This document shows, piece by piece, positions 16,593-25,800 of a stretch of DNA of 64,000 bases. The DNA lies in assembly GCA_030748455.1 (NCBI GenBank), contig JASMLY010000006.1, positions 1 to 64,000 of the forward strand, read 5' to 3'. A program made the translations under genes and the position numbers. Source of the stretch: Phycisphaerales bacterium (GTDB taxonomy: Bacteria; Planctomycetota; Phycisphaerae; Phycisphaerales; SM1A02). Below the pieces are notes generated by a model, which did no database searches, was not told where the DNA came from, and worked only from the letters and a program-made list of their open reading frames with translations. Position 1 is the first letter of the stretch. Every line of letters starts with the position of its first letter.

Positions 16593-17858
16593 TTACTCGC
16601 TAATTGTTGAGGTTGTAGCTGAAAGAACATGAGGATTTTGTAGGATTGCTTGCATGCTATCTTCCGAAAGAGATGCGGAAAGTTGAATTCTTGCACATGC
16701 AGCTTCTTCGCCCTGATAAATCACGTTCTCCATTTCTTCTACGTTCACGCTGTCTTGACTTAACACTTCAAAGACATGCGCAAGAACGCCTGGTTTGTTA
16801 CGGTGCCGTACACACAGCATTGCTTTGGCAGAGGTAGAGGCTGCTCTGTTGACACAATTTTGTACGACACCATCACTGATGTAATATTGCACTATTCTAA
16901 TTGCCTCGTCTGCGATTGCTTCTTGGGCTTGCTTCGTTGATGCCCCAACATGATGGGTGCCATACACCCCATCGCAAGAAATGATGGCAGGGCTAAACTC
17001 TGCATCACCTGTTGTTGGTTCATCAACAAACACATCGAGTCCAACACGTAGATTTTTATTTTCTACTGCTTGTTGTAGCGCTACTTCGTCAACTACTTTT
17101 CCACGGCTTGTATTCACAAAGGTAGCACCATGTTTCATCGAGTTGAGAAATGACTCGTCGATGAGTTTCTCCGTTTCTGGAGTAGCAGCAACGTGAACAG
17201 ATACAACATCTGACATTCTTGCAAGATTGTTCAAACTTTCGCACCAGCCAATTCCAAGATCTGAGGCTTTTTCCTCAGTCAAACTTCTCGACCACGCAAC
17301 GACGTTCATACCAAAAGCTAGTGCTCTCTTTGCAGTTTCAATGCCAATCCCACCTAAACCAACAATGCCTATTGTCCTTCCGCATAAGCCAGATGCCTTT
17401 GCATACTCTTTCTTCCGCCATTTTCCATCACGTAAATCACGTACTTGATCTGGAACACGGCGATCGCATGAGAGAATAAGCGACCACGCAAGTTCCGCAA
17501 CTGCGATTGAATTTTTACCAGGGCAGTTCGCTACAAAAATTCCAAGTGAAGAAGCAGCCCGAACATCAATCGTGTCATACCCAGCTCCAGCTCGTATGAT
17601 GACTCCTAGGCTTGGGGCTGCACGCATCATTTCTTCCGTCACTTTTGTTGATCGAACAATAACAATGGATGGGTTACATGATGTAATTGCTTCAACAAGC
17701 ATGTCATCTTTCAATGAAGGATCGGAAATGACATGGCACCCCATTGCCTTTAGTGTTTCTATACCAGTTTCGCTAAATGAATCAGCAAGAAGCACGATGA
17801 TTTGTTCTTCATTTTGTTGGTTGCTACTATCTTTTGCAGTTGTAGTTTGTGTTGACAT
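16593..17858 (-). CDS. serA: D-3-phosphoglycerate dehydrogenase with ACT domain
   Basis: A 421-residue enzyme for the first step of serine synthesis. The Rossmann motif is GLGGIGIETAKRA (about 167-179). The catalytic triad is R252 (TSRGKVVDE), E280 (FVDEP) and H303 (GTHHVGAST). Residues about 343-421 form an ACT domain (AMLCVRHRNKPGVLAHVF), which usually binds serine for feedback inhibition. It is 24 nt downstream of the LMW phosphatase gene but has its own TAGAAT box 6 nt before the ATG, so it is probably transcribed independently and leaderless. Confidence 0.95.
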   Translation of the reverse strand: MSTQTTTAKDSSNQQNEEQIIVLLADSFSETGIETLKAMGCHVISDPSLKDDMLVEAITSCNPSIVIVRSTKVTEEMMRAAPSLGVIIRAGAGYDTIDVRAASSLGIFVANCPGKNSIAVAELAWSLILSCDRRVPDQVRDLRDGKWRKKEYAKASGLCGRTIGIVGLGGIGIETAKRALAFGMNVVAWSRSLTEEKASDLGIGWCESLNNLARMSDVVSVHVAATPETEKLIDESFLNSMKHGATFVNTSRGKVVDEVALQQAVENKNLRVGLDVFVDEPTTGDAEFSPAIISCDGVYGTHHVGASTKQAQEAIADEAIRIVQYYISDGVVQNCVNRAASTSAKAMLCVRHRNKPGVLAHVFEVLSQDSVNVEEMENVIYQGEEAACARIQLSASLSEDSMQAILQNPHVLSATTSTISE

Positions 17859-17864
17859 CCCGAG

Positions 17865-17870
17865 ATTCTA
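17865..17870 (-). promoter_or_regulatory. -10-like box 6 nt before serA
   Basis: TAGAAT on the minus strand ends 6 nt before the serA ATG (17858). No Shine-Dalgarno is present in the gap, which supports a leaderless mRNA. Confidence 0.5.
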
Positions 17871-17882
17871 CCACACGTCGTT

Positions 17883-18359
17883 TTATAGCGTCTTGTGTAA
17901 TCGGTCAATGAGCAACTGTGCACCTTCTTCGATCAGTGCAATGACATGAGCAAACCCTTCATCCCCTCCGTAGTAAGGATCGGGCACCTCTCGAGTTGTA
18001 GGATGATCAATAAACTCTAAAAAAAGATGGGTTTTTTCTGGATTTGCACCAAGGGACAAGAGGTGATCGTAGTTGTCCTCATCCATACAGAAAATCCAAT
18101 CAAATGTTTCAAGGTCCGATTTGTTTACCTTTCGAGCCTCCCCGTCGATGCGCTTCTGAACATCTGCTGCAGCTTTTCGCATTCTTCTATCTGGCTTGTT
18201 TCCTTGGTGCCAACCCCCCGTTCCTGCAGAATCAAGTATGAATGCATCTTGCAATCCGCGACGTTCTAGCGCAATTCGCGTCAAACATTCTGCTGCAGGG
18301 CTGCGACAGATATTCCCCATACAGACAAATAAAATAGAAGTTGGATGATTAGAACTCAT
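17883..18359 (-). CDS. Low-molecular-weight protein tyrosine phosphatase
   Basis: A 158-residue phosphatase. The P-loop CMGNICRS (C13, R19) lies at the N-terminus and the general acid is D127 in VPDPYYGG, so all catalytic residues are present. In capsule loci such enzymes (Wzb) dephosphorylate the tyrosine autokinase (Wzc). A Wzc-like gene lies four genes upstream here, although that protein lacks the usual Walker A lysine. Its ATG overlaps the stop of the glycosyl-1-phosphate transferase gene (ATGA). An arsenate reductase-like role is possible but less likely in this context. Confidence 0.9.
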   Translation of the reverse strand: MSSNHPTSILFVCMGNICRSPAAECLTRIALERRGLQDAFILDSAGTGGWHQGNKPDRRMRKAAADVQKRIDGEARKVNKSDLETFDWIFCMDEDNYDHLLSLGANPEKTHLFLEFIDHPTTREVPDPYYGGDEGFAHVIALIEEGAQLLIDRLHKTL

Positions 18360-19624
18360 TCATATCTTCTTGCAGAACGAATTGCTTTGATGCCAACACC
18401 ACCAAATATCACCGCAGCAATTGTGTAGATAATCCAAGCTCGTACCTGCCCTGTGATTTGTGCCCAAGCAAGTAAAACACCAACTGTTGCAAAGAGAAAC
18501 GATAGCCCGTACAGAGCAAAGACTGTTTTTTTTACCGTCTTACACTTTCTTTTAAAAATATGGTGAATATGATTGGCATCTGCTTCAGAAATAGGCTTTC
18601 CAGCGAGCTTTCTTCTCGTAATTGCAAGCGCAGTGTCCATAATTGGAAGTCCAAAAACTATCAAACCGGCAATGACCAAGTGTGTCTGCCCCCGTTCTCC
18701 TAACAGCAACACCATCACGATACACAAATATCCGATGAGCAAACTGCCTGTGTCTCCAAGAAAAATTGATGCGGGATTGAAGTTGTAGATCAAAAAACCA
18801 AGAACGGCTCCAAGAACTGCCAACCCAATGACCAAGTTCGCTCCTAACAGTGTGACGCCATCTAAGCCACGCATTCCAAGCAGATCGATTGGCATCGATT
18901 GTTCGAGGTACTCAAGTTGCTCTGGAGTAATCGCATGGATCACAATGAGTGTGATGGCAAGGATACCAATTGCTGTAATTGCAGTAACGCCTGATAGAAG
19001 ACCGTCTAGCCCATCGATTAAATTAGCAGCGTTGCACGCACCTAAGATAAACATCGCAATGATCACGACACCAATGATGTATGCAGGGGTAATTGGTTCT
19101 GCTAGATACCCAGCCAAATCAAACATTGAGAACTCGCTCACGCTTCTAGGGACCCCAATACCGTTCAAGAATCCTTTCGCAACGTTTGTACCAATCCCTT
19201 GCTGTGCCATTGCAGCAGCAGCCACTAACTGACCAGCTGTTTTATGCCATGAATACGTACCCCATACATCATCAATGAACCCTGTAAATGCAATTGCAAC
19301 CATCCCAAACACAATGACGAATGGGACTTGTCGCATCATCATGGGTTGGTCTATAAAACCCGTATAACTGAAACCAATTCCTACAAGAGTCGCAAACAAC
19401 ACAGCGAACCCGCCAAGATACGCGATTGGTTTCTTGTGTAATTTTCTTGCTTCATCAGGGTGGTCGACAATTCCAGCCTCCCTCGCAACCCACCGAATAA
19501 TTGGTGTACAAATCACAGCCACAACAAAAGACGCGACGAGAATTGGATAGTAGGTTTTGAGTAACAGGGATGTTGACAAATATGGTTCTGTATCTGTTGC
19601 CAAAATGAACTGCAAACTCGGCAT
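18356..19624 (-). CDS. WecA/MraY-like polyprenyl-phosphate sugar-1-P transferase
   Basis: A 422-residue membrane protein with about ten hydrophobic segments. Signatures of the family are DHPDEARKLHKKPIAYLGG after the first helix, the catalytic NLIDGLDGLLSG, and FLGDTGSLLIGY. The His-rich loop ANHIHHIFKRK is the family's substrate loop. It should transfer a UDP-HexNAc phosphosugar to undecaprenyl phosphate and so start exopolysaccharide repeat synthesis. It starts in the stop codon of the epimerase gene (TAATG). Confidence 0.9.
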   Translation of the reverse strand: MPSLQFILATDTEPYLSTSLLLKTYYPILVASFVVAVICTPIIRWVAREAGIVDHPDEARKLHKKPIAYLGGFAVLFATLVGIGFSYTGFIDQPMMMRQVPFVIVFGMVAIAFTGFIDDVWGTYSWHKTAGQLVAAAAMAQQGIGTNVAKGFLNGIGVPRSVSEFSMFDLAGYLAEPITPAYIIGVVIIAMFILGACNAANLIDGLDGLLSGVTAITAIGILAITLIVIHAITPEQLEYLEQSMPIDLLGMRGLDGVTLLGANLVIGLAVLGAVLGFLIYNFNPASIFLGDTGSLLIGYLCIVMVLLLGERGQTHLVIAGLIVFGLPIMDTALAITRRKLAGKPISEADANHIHHIFKRKCKTVKKTVFALYGLSFLFATVGVLLAWAQITGQVRAWIIYTIAAVIFGGVGIKAIRSARRYE

Positions 19625-20634
19625 TACTGCGTTGCTCCTGTAGAAAACGACTCAGCAATTGCCACGATCGTATCTTCTATTGTGAACTGTTTATTCACTT
19701 CGATACATGATCGAAGTTTCTGAAGATCTGGTTTCCTGTCTCGCAAATCCTCAAACCCTTGTCCATACACTTCATGCATTGGGACAAATTGTATTTCTGA
19801 GTTACTCTCTAGGGTTGAAATAATCAATGCAGCAAGTTCACCAATTGACACAACTTCATCGCTCCCAACATTCACGCATTCCCCGATCGATGCATCCGTT
19901 TGCATTAATTTGAGAATCATCGGAACGGTATCCCGCACGTCACAAAAACAACGGGTTTGTGAACCATCACCGTATACAACTAAAGGGTCTCCCTCTAATG
20001 CAGCTTTGATAAAACGGGGTACTACCATTCCAAAACCTGCGCGTTGCCGCGTGCCGATCGTATTGAAAAATCTTGGTATCCGGACTGGTAGTCCTTCTTT
20101 TCGATACCAAGCTGTTGCAAGATGTTCATCAAGCGCTTTTGAACACCCATATGACCATCTCGACTTTGTTGTCGCTCCAAACACTAAGTCCCCATCTTCT
20201 CGCATAGGGAGGGACTCGGATTTGCCATACACTTCGCTCGTTGAAGCGAGTAGGGTTGGCGTTAATCGTTGTGCTGCAAACCGTAAGATCGCTGATGTTT
20301 CGTGAATATTCGTTTCGATCGTTCGGATCGGTTCGTCCACAACAAGTTTGACACCAACAGCAGCTGCGAGGTGGTAGATCGCATCAAAAGAAGGGTCAAG
20401 GTCTTTGATTTTCTCAGTGACGGAGCCTGTAAGCACTGTTAGGTTTTCATTGTCAATGGGAAGGTTTGACAACAACCCTGTTGAAACATCATCAATCACT
20501 GTAACGTTGCAATTTTGGTTTAACAGCGCATCGACAAGGTGAGATCCAATAAACCCCGCTCCACCAGTTACGAGAACTGTGGCGCCTTCATTCTCCGGAT
20601 TACTTGTAGAACAGTTCGGTTGTTCAAGGGTCAT
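19624..20634 (-). CDS. NAD-dependent epimerase/dehydratase (extended SDR)
   Basis: A 336-residue nucleotide-sugar enzyme. TGGAGFIGSHLVDALL (about 22-37) is the NAD-binding motif, STSEVYG supplies the catalytic Ser/Thr, and YGCSK is the Tyr-x-x-x-Lys. The fold resembles UDP-glucose 4-epimerases and UDP-glucuronate decarboxylases; the exact substrate cannot be read from the sequence. It overlaps the Wzc-like stop (ATGA) and the transferase start (TAATG), so it belongs to the exopolysaccharide operon and probably supplies an activated sugar. Confidence 0.88.
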   Translation of the reverse strand: MTLEQPNCSTSNPENEGATVLVTGGAGFIGSHLVDALLNQNCNVTVIDDVSTGLLSNLPIDNENLTVLTGSVTEKIKDLDPSFDAIYHLAAAVGVKLVVDEPIRTIETNIHETSAILRFAAQRLTPTLLASTSEVYGKSESLPMREDGDLVFGATTKSRWSYGCSKALDEHLATAWYRKEGLPVRIPRFFNTIGTRQRAGFGMVVPRFIKAALEGDPLVVYGDGSQTRCFCDVRDTVPMILKLMQTDASIGECVNVGSDEVVSIGELAALIISTLESNSEIQFVPMHEVYGQGFEDLRDRKPDLQKLRSCIEVNKQFTIEDTIVAIAESFSTGATQ

Positions 20635-22823
20635 TCGTCCTCGTCACCTTCAGCCTGCTGAGCATAATTCACCATTGCAAGGTAGTTCTTACGGAAATAC
20701 CCTCCTGTTGTCCCTTTGGCTGCATTGAGCGTTATACCCAAAACTTCACTGCGGCTTTCTGAAAGTTCCCTAAGGACGCGTGCGATTAAGCCACGTTCAT
20801 CTCGATCACTTCGAACAACGAGCGTGATGGCATCCACGAGATTTGCTAACAAGATGGCATCGCCTGCGACAATTGAAGGTGGCGCGTCAATCAGTACGAG
20901 GTCATACGCCGAACGGAGTTGCGCAAGAACACTCTTCATCCGCTCACTTCCAAGTCGTTGGTACAAACGATTTGCTGGTGTGCCTGCAGAGATCACAGAA
21001 ACACCTGAATCCGTTTTATGTGTGACAGTTTCAAGATCCACACTCCCTGTCAGCAAATCTGCAACGCCCTGAGAGGCATCGTCATATCCAAACATCGATG
21101 CTGCACGTGGCCTTCTAAAATTGCAATCAACTACTGCGACCTTCAATCCTGAAGCTGTTGCAGCGACAGCAAAATTGCCAATCACCGTAGTAGTGCCCGC
21201 TTCTGGAGCAGCAGCCAAGACAAGCAGGGATTGGTGGGAAGATCGCTGCAATGTGCGGTCGATGCCAGCCCACGCTTGTCTGCAAGATTCCGCAAACACG
21301 CCATCACCTTGATGGTACAAAGCCAACTCTGGTGTCTCAATTTCTTCTGGGTCTTCCTCTACATCTGGTAACACACCAGCAACTTTTGCTCCAGGAATGA
21401 TAAGAACATCACTTGCAGAACGTATCTTCTGATCTGTCAATTCTCGCAGGAACACAATGCCCACAAATGCCGCACAACACAAGAACACCCCTGCAGGAAC
21501 CATGTATTCAATCTTCGGGAAGGATTTTTCCCTCGGTTCCTGAGCTTGTGTTGCTCTTCGCACTCGGCTTGCATCTGCACGGAGTTTCATTAATCGCAAA
21601 CTTGCAACAAGCCTTAGATTATCATCGCGTTGTTTTTCAAGTTGTTTTCTAGAGGAAATCATGTGCTCAAACTGGGATTGATCTGAAGCGAGTTCCCGAA
21701 GCCCAGCATCTTTCTTTTCGATTTCCTGTTCTGTACTTTCAAGAAGAATCGTCAACTGCTCTTGTCGATCGGATAAATCTTTCAGGCTTGCATTAAGGTT
21801 GCGTCGAATGATTTCATCCATTTTTGCAGCAATCTGATCCTCAGTTGCACGGACGGAAACCTCTGCATCAAGCACCTGTGGGTGGGCTGGAGATAAACGC
21901 TCTCGAAGCGCACGTAAGTTTGCTTGCAACGCTTCTAAGGTTTGCATTTGACGCGCGATGATTGGATCACGCTCAGCAGAAAGCCTGTCTTCCATTGTGG
22001 GCTCAAGTGTGCCATCTAACTTCGCTGCAACTTGCAGATAACTTTGCTGTGTTGAACTTAGGGAAGATCTTGCATTCGTCAGCTCTGTTGTGAGCTGTTG
22101 AATCTCAAACATATCTTGAGAGAATCGTGTGTCGTCAAGGGTTGTAATTCCCCGTTTACGGATAAACGCTTGCAACTCATCGTTCACATCTTGGAGCGTG
22201 AGCCTGATATTCTCTCCTTCTTCATCAAACAACTTCTCATTTTGTCTAAAAATCTCATTGTCAAGTTCTTTCACTCTTGAAAGATAGGACGCAGCGATTG
22301 CATTGAGAACAATTGGAACATCAGAAGCAACATGCCCAGACCAACTGATTCCATAGAGGTTTGTGCCCTTTTTAATGGGAGTTCTCAATTCTTCCTCAAG
22401 TTCATCAACGGCATCATCAACGAGTAAGACTCCTGTTACGGGGTCAATAAATGATTTCAGCCAAATTGTTTGGAGCATCGTTCGATCTTGCACCGCTGTT
22501 GTCAATATTCCACGATCTCTGATGAGATACACTTGTGTGGCTTGAACTCGCTCAACCGTTTTGTCATTTGAAGTATCAACAGTTCCAATATCTGTTGCTT
22601 CTGAAACACCAGGTTTCACTTCGAACATGACATCCGATGTGTAGAGCGGGTAAACCGAGGAAAACAAAAGAAAAGCACCAACACCCAACACGCCTCCAAT
22701 AATGGTAAAAATCGGAATCCCCTTCCAGTGTCGCCTAAGGACACGAATGGGGTCAATCGCTCTGCCCTTTGGCATTGGTCGATTGGGTGTTCCGACTGCT
22801 TTCATGGTTTGGGGTGCTGGCAT
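20631..22823 (-). CDS. Wzc-like chain-length/tyrosine-kinase protein with degenerate Walker A
   Basis: A 730-residue protein with the Wzz/BY-kinase layout: N-terminal membrane helix (about 37-57), periplasmic Wzz domain with long coiled coils (about 190-400), a second helix (about 435-455) and a cytoplasmic ParA-like ATPase (about 530-710). Walker A' VVDCNFRRP and Walker B LVLIDAPPS are present, but the Walker A position reads PEAGTTT where BY-kinases have GEGKST, so the catalytic lysine is missing. The tail holds only a few tyrosines. It may be a polymerisation co-factor without kinase activity. It follows the giant TPR gene by 13 nt. Confidence 0.85.
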   Translation of the reverse strand: MPAPQTMKAVGTPNRPMPKGRAIDPIRVLRRHWKGIPIFTIIGGVLGVGAFLLFSSVYPLYTSDVMFEVKPGVSEATDIGTVDTSNDKTVERVQATQVYLIRDRGILTTAVQDRTMLQTIWLKSFIDPVTGVLLVDDAVDELEEELRTPIKKGTNLYGISWSGHVASDVPIVLNAIAASYLSRVKELDNEIFRQNEKLFDEEGENIRLTLQDVNDELQAFIRKRGITTLDDTRFSQDMFEIQQLTTELTNARSSLSSTQQSYLQVAAKLDGTLEPTMEDRLSAERDPIIARQMQTLEALQANLRALRERLSPAHPQVLDAEVSVRATEDQIAAKMDEIIRRNLNASLKDLSDRQEQLTILLESTEQEIEKKDAGLRELASDQSQFEHMISSRKQLEKQRDDNLRLVASLRLMKLRADASRVRRATQAQEPREKSFPKIEYMVPAGVFLCCAAFVGIVFLRELTDQKIRSASDVLIIPGAKVAGVLPDVEEDPEEIETPELALYHQGDGVFAESCRQAWAGIDRTLQRSSHQSLLVLAAAPEAGTTTVIGNFAVAATASGLKVAVVDCNFRRPRAASMFGYDDASQGVADLLTGSVDLETVTHKTDSGVSVISAGTPANRLYQRLGSERMKSVLAQLRSAYDLVLIDAPPSIVAGDAILLANLVDAITLVVRSDRDERGLIARVLRELSESRSEVLGITLNAAKGTTGGYFRKNYLAMVNYAQQAEGDEDE

Positions 22824-22836
22824 GGTGCTCGATCCT

Positions 22837-25800
22837 TTACGTCCCTTGTTGGCCTACGGCTGCTTGTGTCTTTCGAATATCGTCCTTTACGGCACTAATT
22901 CTGTCTAAAGTGTGCTGATCCGAGGCAAGTTCCTCCGCGAGTCGGAGTTGCCCTAGCGCTTCTTCATACGCGCCCCTATCTCTAACCACCTGCGCAGTAT
23001 GGAGATACGCCAACGCTGTCTCTCCATATTCGAGTGATCTTTGTAAAAATCGCTCGCCCTTTGCTCGTTGCCCATTTTGAATGTAACTCCAACCTAACGC
23101 ATCAAGGACTTCTGGGGAACGGGGTTTCACACTACGGGCACGTGTTGCAAGCACGATCGCTCGCTCTGGTTGTTCGAGTCCACCTGCGTAAAGAAGCGCA
23201 AGCCTAGCCATCGCTTCGGCGTTGGCTGGGTCAACTTGAATCAAGTAATCAAGCGTTTCTGCTGCTTTGGTTTCATCGCCGGTGAGTTCATACAATTTGG
23301 AGACGGTGTCAATGATTGAAGGGCTCCTAGGTGAGAGCTTGGCAGCATCTCGCGCGATCTCTAGCCCCTCCACAGGTTTGTTGAGATAGACACCAACAAC
23401 ATACGCAAGGTTGTTCAATACGAGGGGAGATCGGGGAAACTCATCGTTTAGTTTACGAAACACTATGCCACCCTCTTCATACCGCCCTTTCTCAACAAGA
23501 AATCCACCCTTTCTCATCAGGGAACCAATCTTGTCATCATCGTTTGCCTCAGGATGTGCATACACTTGGTCTAGTATTGCAATTGCTTTGTCAAGGTTCT
23601 CTTGTTCACACTGGTACCAATACATCGCAATCCCCATCAACTCAAGCGGTGATGGGTCATCGCCAATACGCTCATGGATGAATGTTTCACCTGCCTCAGG
23701 ATTTTCTGAGTAGATGAACGCTACATTTAAAAACCACGGCAAGAGTGCTTGATCCGAGATCCATTTGTTTCTAATCGCGTTTTGGTATCCATTCCATGAA
23801 TTTTTCATTGCAATCTCAGCATCCCGTTGCTGCCCAAGTGCCTGCAGAGATTTTGCTTCAATGGATTGAACGATTGGGTGTTGTTTTGAAAGTGGACCAC
23901 GGGCCATTTTCAGTAGATCTCGGTGGGGCAGCTCTTGGTCAGTACGCGTGAGGTTATCAATGACGAAAACCGATTGCACAGAGGGCTCAAGTGAGATCGC
24001 TTTGAGATACGCTTCACATGCAGCTGCGCGATCATCATTGAGACGCATATGAAGATTCCCCAAACTTTGATGCCAAAGTGGAGATCTCGGGTTGGCGGAC
24101 ACACCATCGGTAGCCACTGCAATGGCTTTATCAAAGTCATCTGCATCAAGATGTGCTTCGATCAATGTATTCCGTATCCGATTTGCTTCGGGTTTACTCA
24201 TAAGGAATGAATCGAGCTCTTCAATTGCACGGCGTAATTGGCCATCAGCTTGCAGGACATCTGTTCGAACGATTGCAAAATCTTCTGACCCTTGATGAAA
24301 TTCTGAGCCACGGTCTGAGACTGCAATAGCCTCAGTAAGGAGTTCCTTGTTCTGCGTGAGTGTATACTCGTTGATGAGCGTTTTACAAAGTAACAAATAT
24401 GGGATGGGATTTTTTTCGTCGGCTTCGAGTGCTTTTGCAAGTGCTAGACGATATAACTCCAATTCTGTTCGAGCGTTTTGCATTTCACCTTGAGCAAATT
24501 GAATTTCACCCTTTCGCTGATGAATTTTTGCTTGAGCCATAGATTTAGAATATTCGATGTTTGACCCTTTAAACGCTACCTCTGTCAGTGCAGACTCTGC
24601 TTCTTGAAAACGGTTTAACCTAATGAGTGAATCAATCCAGTTAAAATAGACCAATGAGTTGTCAGAGACTTTTGCTGCTGCTGCAAGTTCCTTGTTTGCT
24701 CGCTCATAATCTAGCCCAGATTGCAGAAGCAAATAGCCAAGCGCGGCACTCACTTCTAACTTCTCGCTTTGTGATCCAAGTGCAGCCTCAAGCATGGTTC
24801 TCGCTTGTTGGGGCCGCTGTGAATCCACCAAAAAATTCGCGACAGCGATGATCACAGTTGTGTATTCGTCACTACCCTCTTTTCTTTGGATGTACTGATC
24901 CAACACTTCGGAAGCGTCATCCAAACGACCCCGCTCTCGCTCGATCGCTGCATGTGTTAACGCAGAATTGAGATCTGTATCTGGGTCTTTTTTCACTTCT
25001 TCAAGAATTGTGTCAACAAGATTTAGCCAGGCTGTTTTTTGCTTTAAGATCACAGTTTGTTTCTGAGCTGTATTCAGTGCAGACCATGCGTTGAGCGTAA
25101 ATTTTGAAGTGCCGCTTTCATTCAAAATCAGTTCTCTTGTTGGATTTAACTGTACTAGAAACAAGGCGTACTGAAGCGCATTATGACGATCACTTGGTTG
25201 CAACTCATATCTCGCCGCTCTTGTATGTAAAACATCTGCTTTACTCCCGTGTTGTGCTTCTATATTCAGCCACATTTCGGTCAGTTGATTATCTGAGGGA
25301 AAAGTGGCGTGTGCATCTTGTGCAACACGAAGAATTCTTTGTGAATCTGACGAAGCGCGTAACAACGCTCGGAGATAGAGACCAACGGCAGCACGATCGG
25401 TTGGGGACAAATCATACGCTTTGCTAAATGCTGCAAGGGCTTCATTTTGAATTTTTTGAACCTGATAGACTTGACCAAGTAACTTCCATGATTTGGAAGA
25501 GTAGGGAAACTCTGAAACCAACACCTGGGCACCATCTCTCGCGTTTTGATACAGCGTAATCTGTTCTTGACTCTCGGGTTCTGATTCTTGAGCCTGACGC
25601 AACAACAGACGAATTTCAGCTGAGCCCACAATGAGCGCATCTACATCGAGGGTTTTCGCTTGTTCGAGAAGTGTCTTGGCTCGATCGAACTCTTTGTCTG
25701 TTAGTGCCGATTCAAACTGCACCAAGAGTATTTGCTCCTTGTCACCATCACCCTCGAGAGCAAGTTTTTGATATTCCAAACTCTCGGCTTTTGCGCGGTC

